Assembly (NCBI GenBank): GCA_034679345.1
Contig: JAXDAY010000031.1
Span: forward strand, 62,001-126,000
Direction: 5' to 3'
Source of the DNA: JAXDAY01 sp034679345
GTDB taxonomy: Bacteria > Eisenbacteria > RBG-16-71-46 > CAIMUX01 > VGJL01
Length of the DNA: 64,000 nucleotides
The notes beneath the pieces are model-generated. The model ran no database searches. It was given only the letters and a program-made list of their open reading frames with translations, and was not told where the DNA came from. The position numbers were made by a program, and so were the translations under genes. Shown here in pieces: positions 42,515 through 51,230 of the stretch (position 1 is the stretch's first letter; every line of letters starts with the position of its first letter).

Positions 42515-43381
42515 ATGTCGCCATACCATCGTCACTCGGTCGCGTTTCGTTCGCTCCAGATCGTGCCACTGGCTTTGCTCGCGCTCATGACGGCGGCGCG
42601 GTCGGATGCCGGAGGCGCGCGCGGCAACTTCGATCAACCGCCTTACTACGACGGGAAACCCAAGGGCGCACTGAAGCCTGCCGCACACGTCACGGTGACG
42701 TTCCGATCCGGCGATCCGAGCTCGCTGGATCCGACCCCGGACCGCTCGCCCGCCTTGGCTGCCGTCCTCGATTCGCTGCGCCAGGAGATCGGGCGCCTCG
42801 GCCTCACCTCCGCGCTCGCCGTCGATCCCAGGCTCCAGGGCGGCCCGGATGTCGCGTTCGGGTGTCGCCGCGGCGGGACCACGGAGGATGGGTTCCCGCG
42901 CCCGCCCGATGAGATCGACACGAGCGAACCGAGGCGGATGGCGTTCGAGGTCGAGGACCCGAAGAAGTCGTGGCGCGAGGCCGTGCGCGCCGCCGCCGGC
43001 GACAGCGTGCGCTCGATCCTGTGCCTGCAGCTCGGCTTCGGCGAGTACTGGGTCCGGCAGAAGAACTGGAAGGGTGACAAGGTCATCGATCTCGGAAGCG
43101 GGCGCGGCATGCCGCTTCGCTGGCTCACATCCCTCGACGATCCGGTCCAGGTTCTGCAGCTGACCGCCGCGCTCGTGTCCCCCGAGGGGCGCGTGCTGCG
43201 GGTCGGCGCGGAGGGGCTGACGGCCCGCCGCACGGGGATGGGCGCGTCGGTGCTGGGCGCTCAGGAAGTCCTCACAGAGGCCGATCTCCAGTCGCTGAAC
43301 GAACCGGCGGCGGACAAGCCGGATCCAGTTTGGCGATCGGCGCTCCGGGAACTCGTCGCGCGCATGCTCGAGGCCCAGTAG
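42515..43381 (+). CDS. Secreted protein of unknown function
   Basis: This 288-residue protein has a signal peptide (about residues 14-27 hydrophobic, then ARSDAGG). The mature part has no motif I recognise. It contains GYHL-like mixed alpha/beta stretches and segments such as RSILCLQLGFGEYWVRQKNWKG and VLQLTAALVSPEGRVLRVG, which recall lipoproteins that scan for regulated expression of other exported systems, but this is weak. An ATG at 42497 is also possible; neither start has a clear ribosome site. Two further exported genes follow on the same strand. Confidence 0.55.
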   Translation: MSPYHRHSVAFRSLQIVPLALLALMTAARSDAGGARGNFDQPPYYDGKPKGALKPAAHVTVTFRSGDPSSLDPTPDRSPALAAVLDSLRQEIGRLGLTSALAVDPRLQGGPDVAFGCRRGGTTEDGFPRPPDEIDTSEPRRMAFEVEDPKKSWREAVRAAAGDSVRSILCLQLGFGEYWVRQKNWKGDKVIDLGSGRGMPLRWLTSLDDPVQVLQLTAALVSPEGRVLRVGAEGLTARRTGMGASVLGAQEVLTEADLQSLNEPAADKPDPVWRSALRELVARMLEAQ

Positions 43382-43566
43382 GGCTCGCCTATCCTAGGAT
43401 TCGGCCTGATCTTGTTGCCTTCGCGGCATTCCCACGAATATTGACCGACTTTCGCAAGGAACCCGGCGGTGCGGACGCTGTTTCCAGCAACGACGCCGAA
43501 GCGATTCTCGTTCGTCAGGCGTCACCAGGAGGGGCGTCGTGGCGGGTGTCCGCCAAGGAGGTTGCT

Positions 43567-44112
43567 ATGACGGTTCTTGGCAGAGCGTCTCGGTGGACCG
43601 TCTTTCTCGCGGTGCTCATGGTTCTCGCACTCGGGGCGACCGACGCGACGGCCAAGCACGGGAGGCGAGGCGGCGAGTCCAAGCAGAAGCACTACCGTGT
43701 CCAGCGACACGGCGCGAAGGACTACAAACACGTGGCGCGGCGGCGGACGGCGTGCGAACCCCAGGTCGTCACGCGTTACCAGACTCGCGCGATCCGGGCG
43801 CCTTATGTCATCGAAAGCAGTCGTCCGTGGCGGACTCAGGTGGTGCGCGAGTACAGGCCCGCGTGCGAACCCCGGCCGGTCCGCGTGATCCGATATGACA
43901 CCCGGCCGTTCTACTTCAATGCCGGCCTGAACTTCTATTTCGACAACGCGACTCTCGCGCTGACCATCGGCGATCGGCTGCCGGTTGGATACATCTACCA
44001 TGATCCGGTCTGCGACATGCACTTCACCGTCGCATCGGCTTACCGGGAGCATCTCCATCATCACGGCCACGAGCCGCTGGTGGAAGTCGTTCGAGATTGC
44101 TCGCCGCGCTGA
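43567..44112 (+). CDS. Small basic exported protein of unknown function
   Basis: This 181-residue protein has a good signal peptide (hydrophobic about residues 11-24, ending ATA-K). The mature N-terminus is very basic (KHGRRGGESKQKHYR). A central part rich in Arg, Tyr and Pro is followed by YFYNAGLNFYF-like NAGLNFYFDNATL. The tail has DPVCDMHF and HLHHHGH, which could bind a metal. The DPVC part only loosely recalls YHS domains. ATG 43567 has a strong AAGGAGG. A terminator hairpin follows. Confidence 0.6.
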   Translation: MTVLGRASRWTVFLAVLMVLALGATDATAKHGRRGGESKQKHYRVQRHGAKDYKHVARRRTACEPQVVTRYQTRAIRAPYVIESSRPWRTQVVREYRPACEPRPVRVIRYDTRPFYFNAGLNFYFDNATLALTIGDRLPVGYIYHDPVCDMHFTVASAYREHLHHHGHEPLVEVVRDCSPR

Positions 44113-44135
44113 TCCGGCGATCGAAGCGCGCGACG

Positions 44136-44176
44136 AAGGCCCGGCGCCACGATGGCGCCGGGCCCTTCGTTCTTCG
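44136..44176 (+). terminator. Strong hairpin terminator
   Basis: A perfect 12-base stem GGCCCGGCGCCA / TGGCGCCGGGCC (44138-44149 and 44153-44164) with loop CGA is followed by CTTCGTTCTTC. It lies 25 bases after the exported-protein gene. Confidence 0.75.
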
Positions 44177-44251
44177 GCGGCGCTCGCGCGGATCCGCTCG
44201 TCAGGGATTCCACGGGTGTATGCTCACCGGTCGGCCGCGGAGGAGGTTTCC

Positions 44252-44602
44252 ATGGACCGGCGCGAGTTTCTGGCGAGAGCGGGACTCATAGCGACATGGG
44301 CCGCGATCCCAATCGCACTTACCGGGTGCGGGGACGACTACGACAACGACACGACGAAACCGCCCGAAGACGGCGACGTCGCAGGGGCGGTCGGCGCGAG
44401 CAGCGGCCACAGCCACTCCGTCACGATCACCGAGGCCCAGCTGGAGACGGGTGAAGGGGTGACCCTGGTCTTGACCGGGAGCGGCCACACGCACTCGGTG
44501 AGCCTGACCGCCGAGGAGGTCATGTCGATCGCCGGCGGGCAGAGGGTGTCGAAGCAGAGCACGAGGAACTCGGGGCACGAGCACACGGTGACGTTCAACT
44601 AG
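44252..44602 (+). CDS. Tat-signal lipoprotein with three His-x-His motifs
   Basis: This 116-residue protein begins MDRREFLARAGL, a twin-arginine signal, and ends its signal at IALTGC, a lipobox. So it should be folded in the cytoplasm, exported by Tat and lipidated. The mature part carries three similar segments: GHSHSVTI, GHTHSVSL and GHEHTVTF, each followed by or preceding a helix-forming stretch. Repeated H-x-H pairs suggest copper or zinc binding, and Tat export fits pre-loaded metal. ATG 44252 with GGAGGAGG upstream. No relative is encoded nearby. Confidence 0.7.
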   Translation: MDRREFLARAGLIATWAAIPIALTGCGDDYDNDTTKPPEDGDVAGAVGASSGHSHSVTITEAQLETGEGVTLVLTGSGHTHSVSLTAEEVMSIAGGQRVSKQSTRNSGHEHTVTFN

Positions 44603-44657
44603 GCGGGCGGCCGGGGGGGGCGTATGATCTTCGTGTCAGATCCGGGAGAGGCGCTCG

Positions 44658-45230
44658 ATGAGCATCATCCCCAGGTTGATCGGAGTCGTAGCGGCCAGCA
44701 TCGTCATCCAGCCGGCGATCGGCAGTCCGCCCGAAATCTTCAAGGCGGGGATCCTCCAGCGGGATCCCCACGATCTGTGCGATGGGCTCCACGTCCCTGC
44801 GGAGCAGAGCTGGTATCTGATCGACGAGTTCGGCACCTTCTCCCTGGGAGACACGGTCGTCGTCACCGCGGCTCAGGTGGAGGCCTGCGATTGCGACGGC
44901 TTCCAGACATACGGATGCCTGCGCGACAACACGATCGAAGCCTGGCGCGATCTCGATCTCGGATGCGGCATCGTCCTCGAAGATGACGAGTACCACTGCA
45001 AGGGGTTCTTCTCCCACAAGTACGGCCCGTTCTCCCTTCTGGGATCCACGGTTTTCGGCCAAGGCGATTCCGTCCATGTCTGGGGGAACCCTGCCCTGGA
45101 CGAATGCATGAGCATTCCCGAGTGCGGGTTCGGGTACTGCCTTGAACCGACTCGGGTGGTCGCGTGCGCCGATTCGGGAAGCGCCGTGCAGCCGATCTCA
45201 TGGGGAAAACTCAGGAGCCTCTATCGCTGA
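44658..45230 (+). CDS. Secreted cysteine-containing protein of unknown function
   Basis: This 190-residue protein has an N-terminal signal (about residues 5-22, ending AIGS). The mature part has about ten cysteines, some in pairs (EACDCDGF, YGCLRDN, CGFGYC), which suggests disulfides in an extracytoplasmic domain. Segments such as YLIDEFGTFSLGDTVVVTA look like a small beta-sandwich. No family recognised. It lies 55 bases after the His-rich lipoprotein. Confidence 0.6.
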   Translation: MSIIPRLIGVVAASIVIQPAIGSPPEIFKAGILQRDPHDLCDGLHVPAEQSWYLIDEFGTFSLGDTVVVTAAQVEACDCDGFQTYGCLRDNTIEAWRDLDLGCGIVLEDDEYHCKGFFSHKYGPFSLLGSTVFGQGDSVHVWGNPALDECMSIPECGFGYCLEPTRVVACADSGSAVQPISWGKLRSLYR

Positions 45231-45408
45231 TCGCCCGCGGCGAGAGTCCCTCCAAGCTTGCCCGCGAGGCGTCCGAGCCGTATCATCTTGCAGCGGAAGA
45301 TGTGTCGGAGATCATCGCGACGCATCGCTTCGACGCCGGGCGTCTTCAAGGATGCCCCGGCCGCGCCGCGAGATCTCCCGATCGGCCCATCGATGGAGGA
45401 GGTGTCCG

Positions 45409-47040
45409 ATGAGGCGAGCCTTTAGACCTGCGCTACTCCCTGCAGTCGCAATCCTTCTGTGTCCCGGCCCCGCGTCGGGCGATACCGCGCGGACCTGCCT
45501 GCAGCATCTGGAGGACGGCACCCGCACCGTGGAGGAGGTCCTTACCTGCTCGGCCGGCCCATCCCTCGCGGAGCAGCTCTCCCGGCAAGGGGAGGGCGCG
45601 GAGGTCCTCTGGAGTCGCCATCATGCCGATGCGATCTACCTCACGACCGCCTTGTCCCGCCTCGACGGCATCATCGCCGCGGGAACCTACCTCAATCCGC
45701 CGAAGCAGGTCGAAGTGGTCCCGATCGTCGGGGATGGGACTCCGGACTGGACCTACCCCGGCACGGAACTCTATGTCGATGCGTCGCAGGACGGGTCGGT
45801 GATCGCCGGCGTCGACGCCGATCCGAACAGCCTGACGGTGACGGTCTATTGCTGGGAACCCGGATCGTCGGTCCCGCTCTGGTCGACCGCGATCAGCCCC
45901 GCCTCTCGCGGGAGCTACCGCACCGTGGAAGTCTCGGCAGACGGATCGACGATCGCGGTTCTGGTCAGTATGCAGGAGGGCAGCCCGGCGGCGCGGCTCT
46001 ACCTCTTCAGTCCGGCTTCATCCACTCCGATCGGAGTCTTCGACGGCCCGGCGGGGTTCGCCCGCAACCTCTCGCTCGGGGCCGACGGTCGATTCGCCGC
46101 TTTCATCGGGCTGGCTACAGCCTATGTGGCGGACCGCGACACGGGCATCATCCGCTGGAGCGGAAGCATGGGCGCAACCAACGATCCGATCGCGATCTCG
46201 ACTGATGGACGGTATCTCGCCTTCGGTTGGACGTCCCTTCGCCTCCTTGAGTGGGACGGCAGCATCTACGCGCCACTCTGGTCGGTTGCAGGCGGCGCCT
46301 ACTCCTTGAAGACCTGCATGTTTTCCGCCGACGGGTCGACCTTCGTCGCAGGCTGGTATAAGTCGACCTACGACCAGAATCGGATCCAGACCTTCGTCAT
46401 GCCCTCCAGCACGCCCCTCTGGACCTACCTGTACGCGCTCTCGGAGGGCGCCTACCAGGACATTCCGAGCGACATCGCCTTGACCGAGGGCGGCGAGTAC
46501 ATCCTGATCGGAAGCTGGGGCGATCAACTGGGGATCAACGACGAGGTCCACCTCTTCGACGGAGGAGAAGGAACCCCGCTGGCGTCGCTGGACACGTCGG
46601 GATCGATCTTCGATGTCGACCTCGCTTGGGACGAGAGTCGAGGGGGGCTGTATCTGACCGCGTGCGGGAAGACGATCCACGCGAACCAGAACGGCCGCGG
46701 CGGCGATCTCTACTCGCTTCACTACCGCGATCCGGCCTCGGTCGCGGACCAACCGGGCTTCCCCGCGCCATTGCGCATCGCGGAGTTGCCGAATCCGTTC
46801 GCTCCTGGAGATCGCATCTCCCTATCCCTGGATCGCTCCTCCCATGTCGATGCCTCGATCCTCTCCGCGGATGGTCGCGCGATCCGAACACTGGCGCGCG
46901 CCTCCTTCCCCGAGGGCTTGCGGGAGCTCGCATGGGACGGCCTGGACGATGCCGGGCGTCCTGTCGCGTCAGGCCTCTACTTCGTTCGAATCGTGGGGGA
47001 TCGCGGCCGCGCGGTCGGGCGCACGGTGCTGCTCAGGTGA
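45409..47040 (+). CDS. Secreted beta-propeller-like protein with FlgD-type C-terminal domain
   Basis: This 543-residue protein has a signal peptide (about 1-23). From residue 80 to 450 it has repeated segments of the kind S-x-D-G-S/R-x-I/F-x2 (VDASQDGSVIAG, VSADGSTIAVL, LGADGRFAAFI, ISTDGRYLAFG, FSADGSTFVAG), as in WD40/YncE-like propellers. The last 90 residues (PNPFAPGDRISLSL, then ILSADGRAIRTL, WDGLDDAGRPVASGLYFVRI) form the FlgD-like Ig domain that ends many exported proteins of this bacterial group and may direct surface sorting. ATG 45409 has GGAGGAGG upstream. Function unknown. Confidence 0.75.
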   Translation: MRRAFRPALLPAVAILLCPGPASGDTARTCLQHLEDGTRTVEEVLTCSAGPSLAEQLSRQGEGAEVLWSRHHADAIYLTTALSRLDGIIAAGTYLNPPKQVEVVPIVGDGTPDWTYPGTELYVDASQDGSVIAGVDADPNSLTVTVYCWEPGSSVPLWSTAISPASRGSYRTVEVSADGSTIAVLVSMQEGSPAARLYLFSPASSTPIGVFDGPAGFARNLSLGADGRFAAFIGLATAYVADRDTGIIRWSGSMGATNDPIAISTDGRYLAFGWTSLRLLEWDGSIYAPLWSVAGGAYSLKTCMFSADGSTFVAGWYKSTYDQNRIQTFVMPSSTPLWTYLYALSEGAYQDIPSDIALTEGGEYILIGSWGDQLGINDEVHLFDGGEGTPLASLDTSGSIFDVDLAWDESRGGLYLTACGKTIHANQNGRGGDLYSLHYRDPASVADQPGFPAPLRIAELPNPFAPGDRISLSLDRSSHVDASILSADGRAIRTLARASFPEGLRELAWDGLDDAGRPVASGLYFVRIVGDRGRAVGRTVLLR

Positions 47041-47073
47041 GGGGAAGCGATCGCGATTCGAGCCTCTGACTCT

Positions 47074-47113
47074 GCGGGCGATTCCTCCTCTGCTGTGAGG
47101 AGGGATCGCCCGC
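47074..47113 (+). terminator. Long hairpin terminator
   Basis: A 17-base stem (47074-47090 with 47097-47113, one mismatch) of the form GCGGGCGAT.CCTCCTC / GAGGAGG.ATCGCCCGC has a six-base loop. It lies 33 bases after the propeller gene. Confidence 0.7.
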
Positions 47114-47201
47114 GTCGCTCGCCTGCGCCTCCAACAGGCCCGACCTCGCTTCGCCGGCCTGTCGTCACCTCATGGCGAAGGGCTGCATGCGATGAGCTGA
47201 G

Positions 47202-47315
47202 TTACTGCGCGCGCTTCGGCTGCTTGTCGAGTTTCCGCTTCGCCTCCTGCTCGTGCTTGGTCGCCTTTTGCTTCTGATCCTTCTGCTTGTCCTTCTTGCC
47301 GCCTCTGTCTCCCAT
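47202..47315 (-). CDS. 37-residue Lys/Gln-rich small protein
   Basis: This short gene starts at an ATG at 47315 with a perfect AGGAGGTG seven bases before it. It encodes a protein of 37 residues, almost entirely Lys, Gln, Asp, Glu, Arg and Ala (it begins MGDRGGKKDKQKDQKQK) and ends KRAQ before a TAA. It should be a highly charged single helix or disordered, nucleic-acid or ribosome binding at most by analogy. It lies between the propeller gene's terminator and the FG-GAP gene. Strong ribosome site and clean composition are the evidence that it is real. Confidence 0.6.
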   Translation of the reverse strand: MGDRGGKKDKQKDQKQKATKHEQEAKRKLDKQPKRAQ

Positions 47316-47357
47316 GGTGATTCACCTCCTGTGAGTCCATGTCCCCAGAGGCTACAC

Positions 47358-49130
47358 CTAGCGGGCGAGAAGGACGACACGGATCGGCGGGGTTTTGCCC
47401 AAGCCGTCCAGTCGCGCGAAGTAGACCCCAGGCGCCGGGCTCGATCCGAAGAGCCGCGAGACGGGTATCTCGATCGAGGCGGCCGCCCGGAATCGGGCGT
47501 TTCCGACCCGTCGTCCGGCTGAGTCGAAGAGCGTGATCTGCGCATCGTCAACGGGCGTTCCGGAGCCCAGACCCGCCCCCGCGGGCCGCAGGAACGCGAC
47601 ATCCTGCAGGCGCATCGGATTCGGATCGAGGCGGAGCCTTGGGCGGGGGAGGATGATTTCCTCGGCTTCCATCGGGCCCTTCGGCTCGTAGTAGCCCGTG
47701 TTTCGCGTATCCCGCCGGATCTTGGGCCAATCGCTGCGGCTCGTGGCGGGATCGAAAGCGCTTCCGTCCACCTCGTAGACCCAGACCCTTCCCGCCCCGA
47801 AGGTCTGCCCCTGCGCGCAGAGATCCAGATCCCCATCTCCCTCCAGATCGGCGAAGTGCGCCGAGCTGTGAGCGTCGAGCTCCGAACCGGAGAAGAGGAG
47901 TTTCGGGAAACCGGGCAGGAGAGTGCCGTCCAGTCTGAAGCCCGAGATCCATTGGCCTGTGCCCTGGTAGTGGCAGAAGAAGATCTCCTGAATTCGATCC
48001 GCGTCCATGTCGACGACCTGGACGGAGGAGATGTTCCCCTCGCCGGGCACGGGGCGCGGATAGCCGTCGAACTCGGTTCCGTCGGGCCGGAAGATGTGAA
48101 GCATGTCGTCCGAGGTCATCGTGACGATCTCGGCCAGACCGTCGTCGTCCACATCGGCAATCGCCGGGTTCGAGCGGGAGGACTCCCACTCCGGCGCGAT
48201 CGCCCGGGGCCATCCGTCGAGATAGGTTCCGTCGTGGTGCCATACGTGCATCCGGTGGCCCCACCAGGTGGGGTCGCCTTCCTGGATGACGATCTCCAGG
48301 TCTCCATCGTCATCGAGGTCGCCCACGGCGGCGGAGGAGAAGATGTTGTACGTGGGCCGGGGCCAGCCGGGCATCGCCGTGCCGTCGCCGCGGATGACGT
48401 GCACCGCGTTGTTTCCGAGGCAGTTGTTCCCGACGACGACCTCGATCGCCCCGTCGTGATCGAGATCCGCGACGGCGGGCGCGGACCATGGGATGTTCTG
48501 GCTCGTGGTCCAGAGATAGGGCCATCCGGGAAGCGGCTGGCCGAAGCGATCGAAGAATGCGACGCCGGGTTCGGTCTGCGCGCCCACGTCCAGATGCCCA
48601 TCGCCGTCGACGTCCGCGATGGCGGGGGCTGTCACGTTGAGCCAGTACTGATACGGGAGGCTCACGGGGAAGCCCGGCTGCGTCGTTGCGTCGGGATGCC
48701 AGCAGCGAATCCTCGCGGGCGCGCCGGGGCTGGCCACGAAGATCTCCGGCGTGCCGTCCTCGTCGATGTCGGCCACCGCCGGGATGTTGTCGCTGCCGCC
48801 GGTCCTGGGCCAGCCTGGGAGCAGGTTGCCGGCGTAGTCGAAGACGAAGGTCTGCTGCCGGTCGGTCGTGATGACTTCCATGGCGCCGTCGTCATCGAGG
48901 TCGTAGAACATCGGCGAGGAGAAGTTCTCGCCAATCGTCACCGGCCAGGAGCGCGCTCCTCGATGCGTTTCCGCGGTTGGGGAAACGACATCGAGATCGC
49001 CGCGCGCGGGCTCTTCCGTGGGGTTCAGCGGGCCATCCCTGCCCGTCAGGACGAAGGGGCGATCCGCCGAGCGGGCCGGTGAGGCCGCGGTCAACAAGAT
49101 GCTTGCGAGAAGAAGGGCTTGAGCGACCAT
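47358..49130 (-). CDS. Secreted FG-GAP/VCBS repeat protein with FlgD-type C-terminus
   Basis: This 590-residue protein has a signal peptide (MVAQALLLASILLTAASPARS). Eight D-x-D-x-D-G-type loops run from about residue 75 to 480 (for example DLDDDGAME, DVDGDGHLD, DLDHDGAIE, DVDDDGLAE), with W-P-R/GWP segments between, typical of secreted FG-GAP propellers. The C-terminus (ITLFDSAGRRVG, ... APGVYFARLDG) is a short FlgD-like sorting-type domain. I use the ATG at 49130 (GGAGG four to five bases before) rather than one at 49145 that overlaps the ribosome site. The 278 bases between it and the divergent oxidase gene hold a possible TTGACG-N17-TGCAAT promoter for that gene. Confidence 0.8.
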   Translation of the reverse strand: MVAQALLLASILLTAASPARSADRPFVLTGRDGPLNPTEEPARGDLDVVSPTAETHRGARSWPVTIGENFSSPMFYDLDDDGAMEVITTDRQQTFVFDYAGNLLPGWPRTGGSDNIPAVADIDEDGTPEIFVASPGAPARIRCWHPDATTQPGFPVSLPYQYWLNVTAPAIADVDGDGHLDVGAQTEPGVAFFDRFGQPLPGWPYLWTTSQNIPWSAPAVADLDHDGAIEVVVGNNCLGNNAVHVIRGDGTAMPGWPRPTYNIFSSAAVGDLDDDGDLEIVIQEGDPTWWGHRMHVWHHDGTYLDGWPRAIAPEWESSRSNPAIADVDDDGLAEIVTMTSDDMLHIFRPDGTEFDGYPRPVPGEGNISSVQVVDMDADRIQEIFFCHYQGTGQWISGFRLDGTLLPGFPKLLFSGSELDAHSSAHFADLEGDGDLDLCAQGQTFGAGRVWVYEVDGSAFDPATSRSDWPKIRRDTRNTGYYEPKGPMEAEEIILPRPRLRLDPNPMRLQDVAFLRPAGAGLGSGTPVDDAQITLFDSAGRRVGNARFRAAASIEIPVSRLFGSSPAPGVYFARLDGLGKTPPIRVVLLAR

Positions 49131-49408
49131 GGCACCTCCGTGCATCGATGTGTGATCGGCCAGCGGGTTCGTGGGAGATGAACCCAGAACAATTCTAGCT
49201 CATCGATCGCGTCGCAACCAGAAGCGCGACATCATCGGGCGGGCGTGCCGAGAATCGTTCCAAAGTCGCGCGCGGAGAGAGTCCGCGGGCCGAACCGCGC
49301 TGAGACGGCAACCTCTCGAGACGCACCTTTCATCTTGACGAATAATCCTTTCCCTGATGCAATCCCGCGATCCCTTACATCGCCTTCGCGGGATCGGAAG
49401 GAGCTGCC

Positions 49409-50986
49409 ATGTCACGATCGCTGTACGCCCGCTTGCACCGCCGTCACGGGCGCGCCGGAACGCCTCCGCCCCTCTCGAGACGCGAGCTGCTCAAGAGGAT
49501 TCTCGCCGCCTCCGCGGGCATACTGCTTTCGGACCTCCCAGGCTACGCGCGCGCCTACGAGTGGGGCCGTCCGCGGCGCAGGCGCGGTCCCCACGGCGGC
49601 GATCGCGTCCGCGGGCGCGTCGTCGTGATCGGAGCGGGTTTCGCGGGTCTCTCGTGCGCCTGCGAGCTGCTCCGTGAGGGATTCGATGTCACCGTGCTGG
49701 AAGCGCGCGGCCGGCTCGGCGGACGCGTCCTATCATTCCACGACCTCGTGCCCGGCAAGACCGTGGAGGGCGGAGCGGAGCTGATCGGCTCGAACCATCC
49801 ACTCTGGATGGCCTACGCGGATCGCTTCGGCCTCGAGTTCCTGGACGTCACCGAAGACGAGAATCTGAAGATGCCGATCCTGCTGGACGGCCGCATGCTG
49901 ACCGAGGCCGAGGAGCGAACCCTCTACGAGGAGATGAGCCTTGCCCTGGCCGCGATGACGAGCGATGCGATCCCTGTCGACGACCGGCAACCCTGGCGCA
50001 CGCCGGGCGCGGAAACGCTCGATGCGATGGACACGGCCTCCTGGATCGACGCGCAGAGTGTTTCAGCGACGACGAAGGGAGCGCTCCACACGCAGTTCAC
50101 CGCGGATAACGGCGTCTCGACGACGCGGCAGAGCTACCTCGCGAACCTGGCGCAAGTGAAGGGCGGGGGGCTCGATCGGTACTGGACGGACAGCGAGGTC
50201 TACCGCTGCAGGGGCGGCAATCAGAGCCTCGCCTTCGCCCTTGCCGATGCGATCGGACGCGAGCGGATCCATCTCGGCGAAGTCGTGGAATCGGTCGCGC
50301 AGTCGGCGGATCGCGTGTGGGTGACCACCGCGGGCGGGAGGAGATTCGAGGTCGATCATGCGGTCCTCACCGTCCCGCCGAGCGTCTGGGATCGGATCCG
50401 GTTCGATCCGCCCCTGCCCGCCGGCCTGCGGTTCCAGATGGGATCCAACGTCAAGGTCCTCGCATCGGTCACGCAGAGGTACTGGCGTGGGCTCGGCCTG
50501 TCGCCGGACAGCCTCACCGACTCCGATATCGCGATGACCTGGGAGGGTACGGACAATCAACCCGGTGAGGCCGGAGCGGCGCTGATCGGCTTCTCGGGTG
50601 GACCGCCCGCGGAGCGCCTACGCTCCCTGGATCGGGAAGAGCGCGAACGGCGCATCGCCGAGCACCTCGAGTCCCTCTACCCCGGCTTCGGCGCGCGACG
50701 AGGCGCGATGCGTTTCATGGACTGGCCCTCGGATCCGTGGCTCCGCGCGGGCTACTCGTTCCCGGCGCCGGGACAGATCACCTCGGTCGGTTCGCTGGTC
50801 GTCGAGGGGCACGGGCGCGTGCAGCTCGCGGGGGAGCATACGTGCTACGCATTCGTGGGATACATGGAGGGCGGTCTGCGCTCCGGCGTCGAGGCGGCTC
50901 GGCGCATCGCCCATCGGGGTGCGAGACAGCGGGACGCGGCCGGCGAGGTCGATGTCGATGCCGCGTATCCCATCCAGCGAATCTAA
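49409..50986 (+). CDS. Tat-exported flavin-containing amine oxidase family protein
   Basis: This FAD-dependent oxidoreductase of the monoamine oxidase/amino-acid oxidase family has 525 residues. An N-terminal twin-arginine signal (SRRELLKRILAASAGILL, about residues 27-44) suggests export with bound flavin. The dinucleotide fold VVVIGAGFAGLSCACELL is followed by VLEARGRLGGRV, the family's second FAD motif. The C-terminus has LAGEHTCYAFVGYMEGGLRSGVEAA, the FAD-closing motif. The substrate is not evident. ATG 49409 stands seven bases after GGAAGGAG. Confidence 0.85.
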   Translation: MSRSLYARLHRRHGRAGTPPPLSRRELLKRILAASAGILLSDLPGYARAYEWGRPRRRRGPHGGDRVRGRVVVIGAGFAGLSCACELLREGFDVTVLEARGRLGGRVLSFHDLVPGKTVEGGAELIGSNHPLWMAYADRFGLEFLDVTEDENLKMPILLDGRMLTEAEERTLYEEMSLALAAMTSDAIPVDDRQPWRTPGAETLDAMDTASWIDAQSVSATTKGALHTQFTADNGVSTTRQSYLANLAQVKGGGLDRYWTDSEVYRCRGGNQSLAFALADAIGRERIHLGEVVESVAQSADRVWVTTAGGRRFEVDHAVLTVPPSVWDRIRFDPPLPAGLRFQMGSNVKVLASVTQRYWRGLGLSPDSLTDSDIAMTWEGTDNQPGEAGAALIGFSGGPPAERLRSLDREERERRIAEHLESLYPGFGARRGAMRFMDWPSDPWLRAGYSFPAPGQITSVGSLVVEGHGRVQLAGEHTCYAFVGYMEGGLRSGVEAARRIAHRGARQRDAAGEVDVDAAYPIQRI

Positions 50987-51230
50987 TACCACCGGGAAAA
51001 CGCTATCAGGAGTTCTAAGTTGTGCCTCGTCCCTGGACGGCTAGTTTCACTCCATCCGTTCCATTCGGGGCCGCACTGGACAGACAGAAACTCGGTCGGC
51101 AGGTGCGATTCCGCGGTTCCGGCGCCTTCTCCGGAGGAGTCCCGGCGTGCGAGCCCTTGGCCGCCGCTCCCCGCTCTCCTCCGGCGCGCGCCGATCGCGT
51201 CGGTCGCGCCCGTCGAGGGAGAGAATATAG

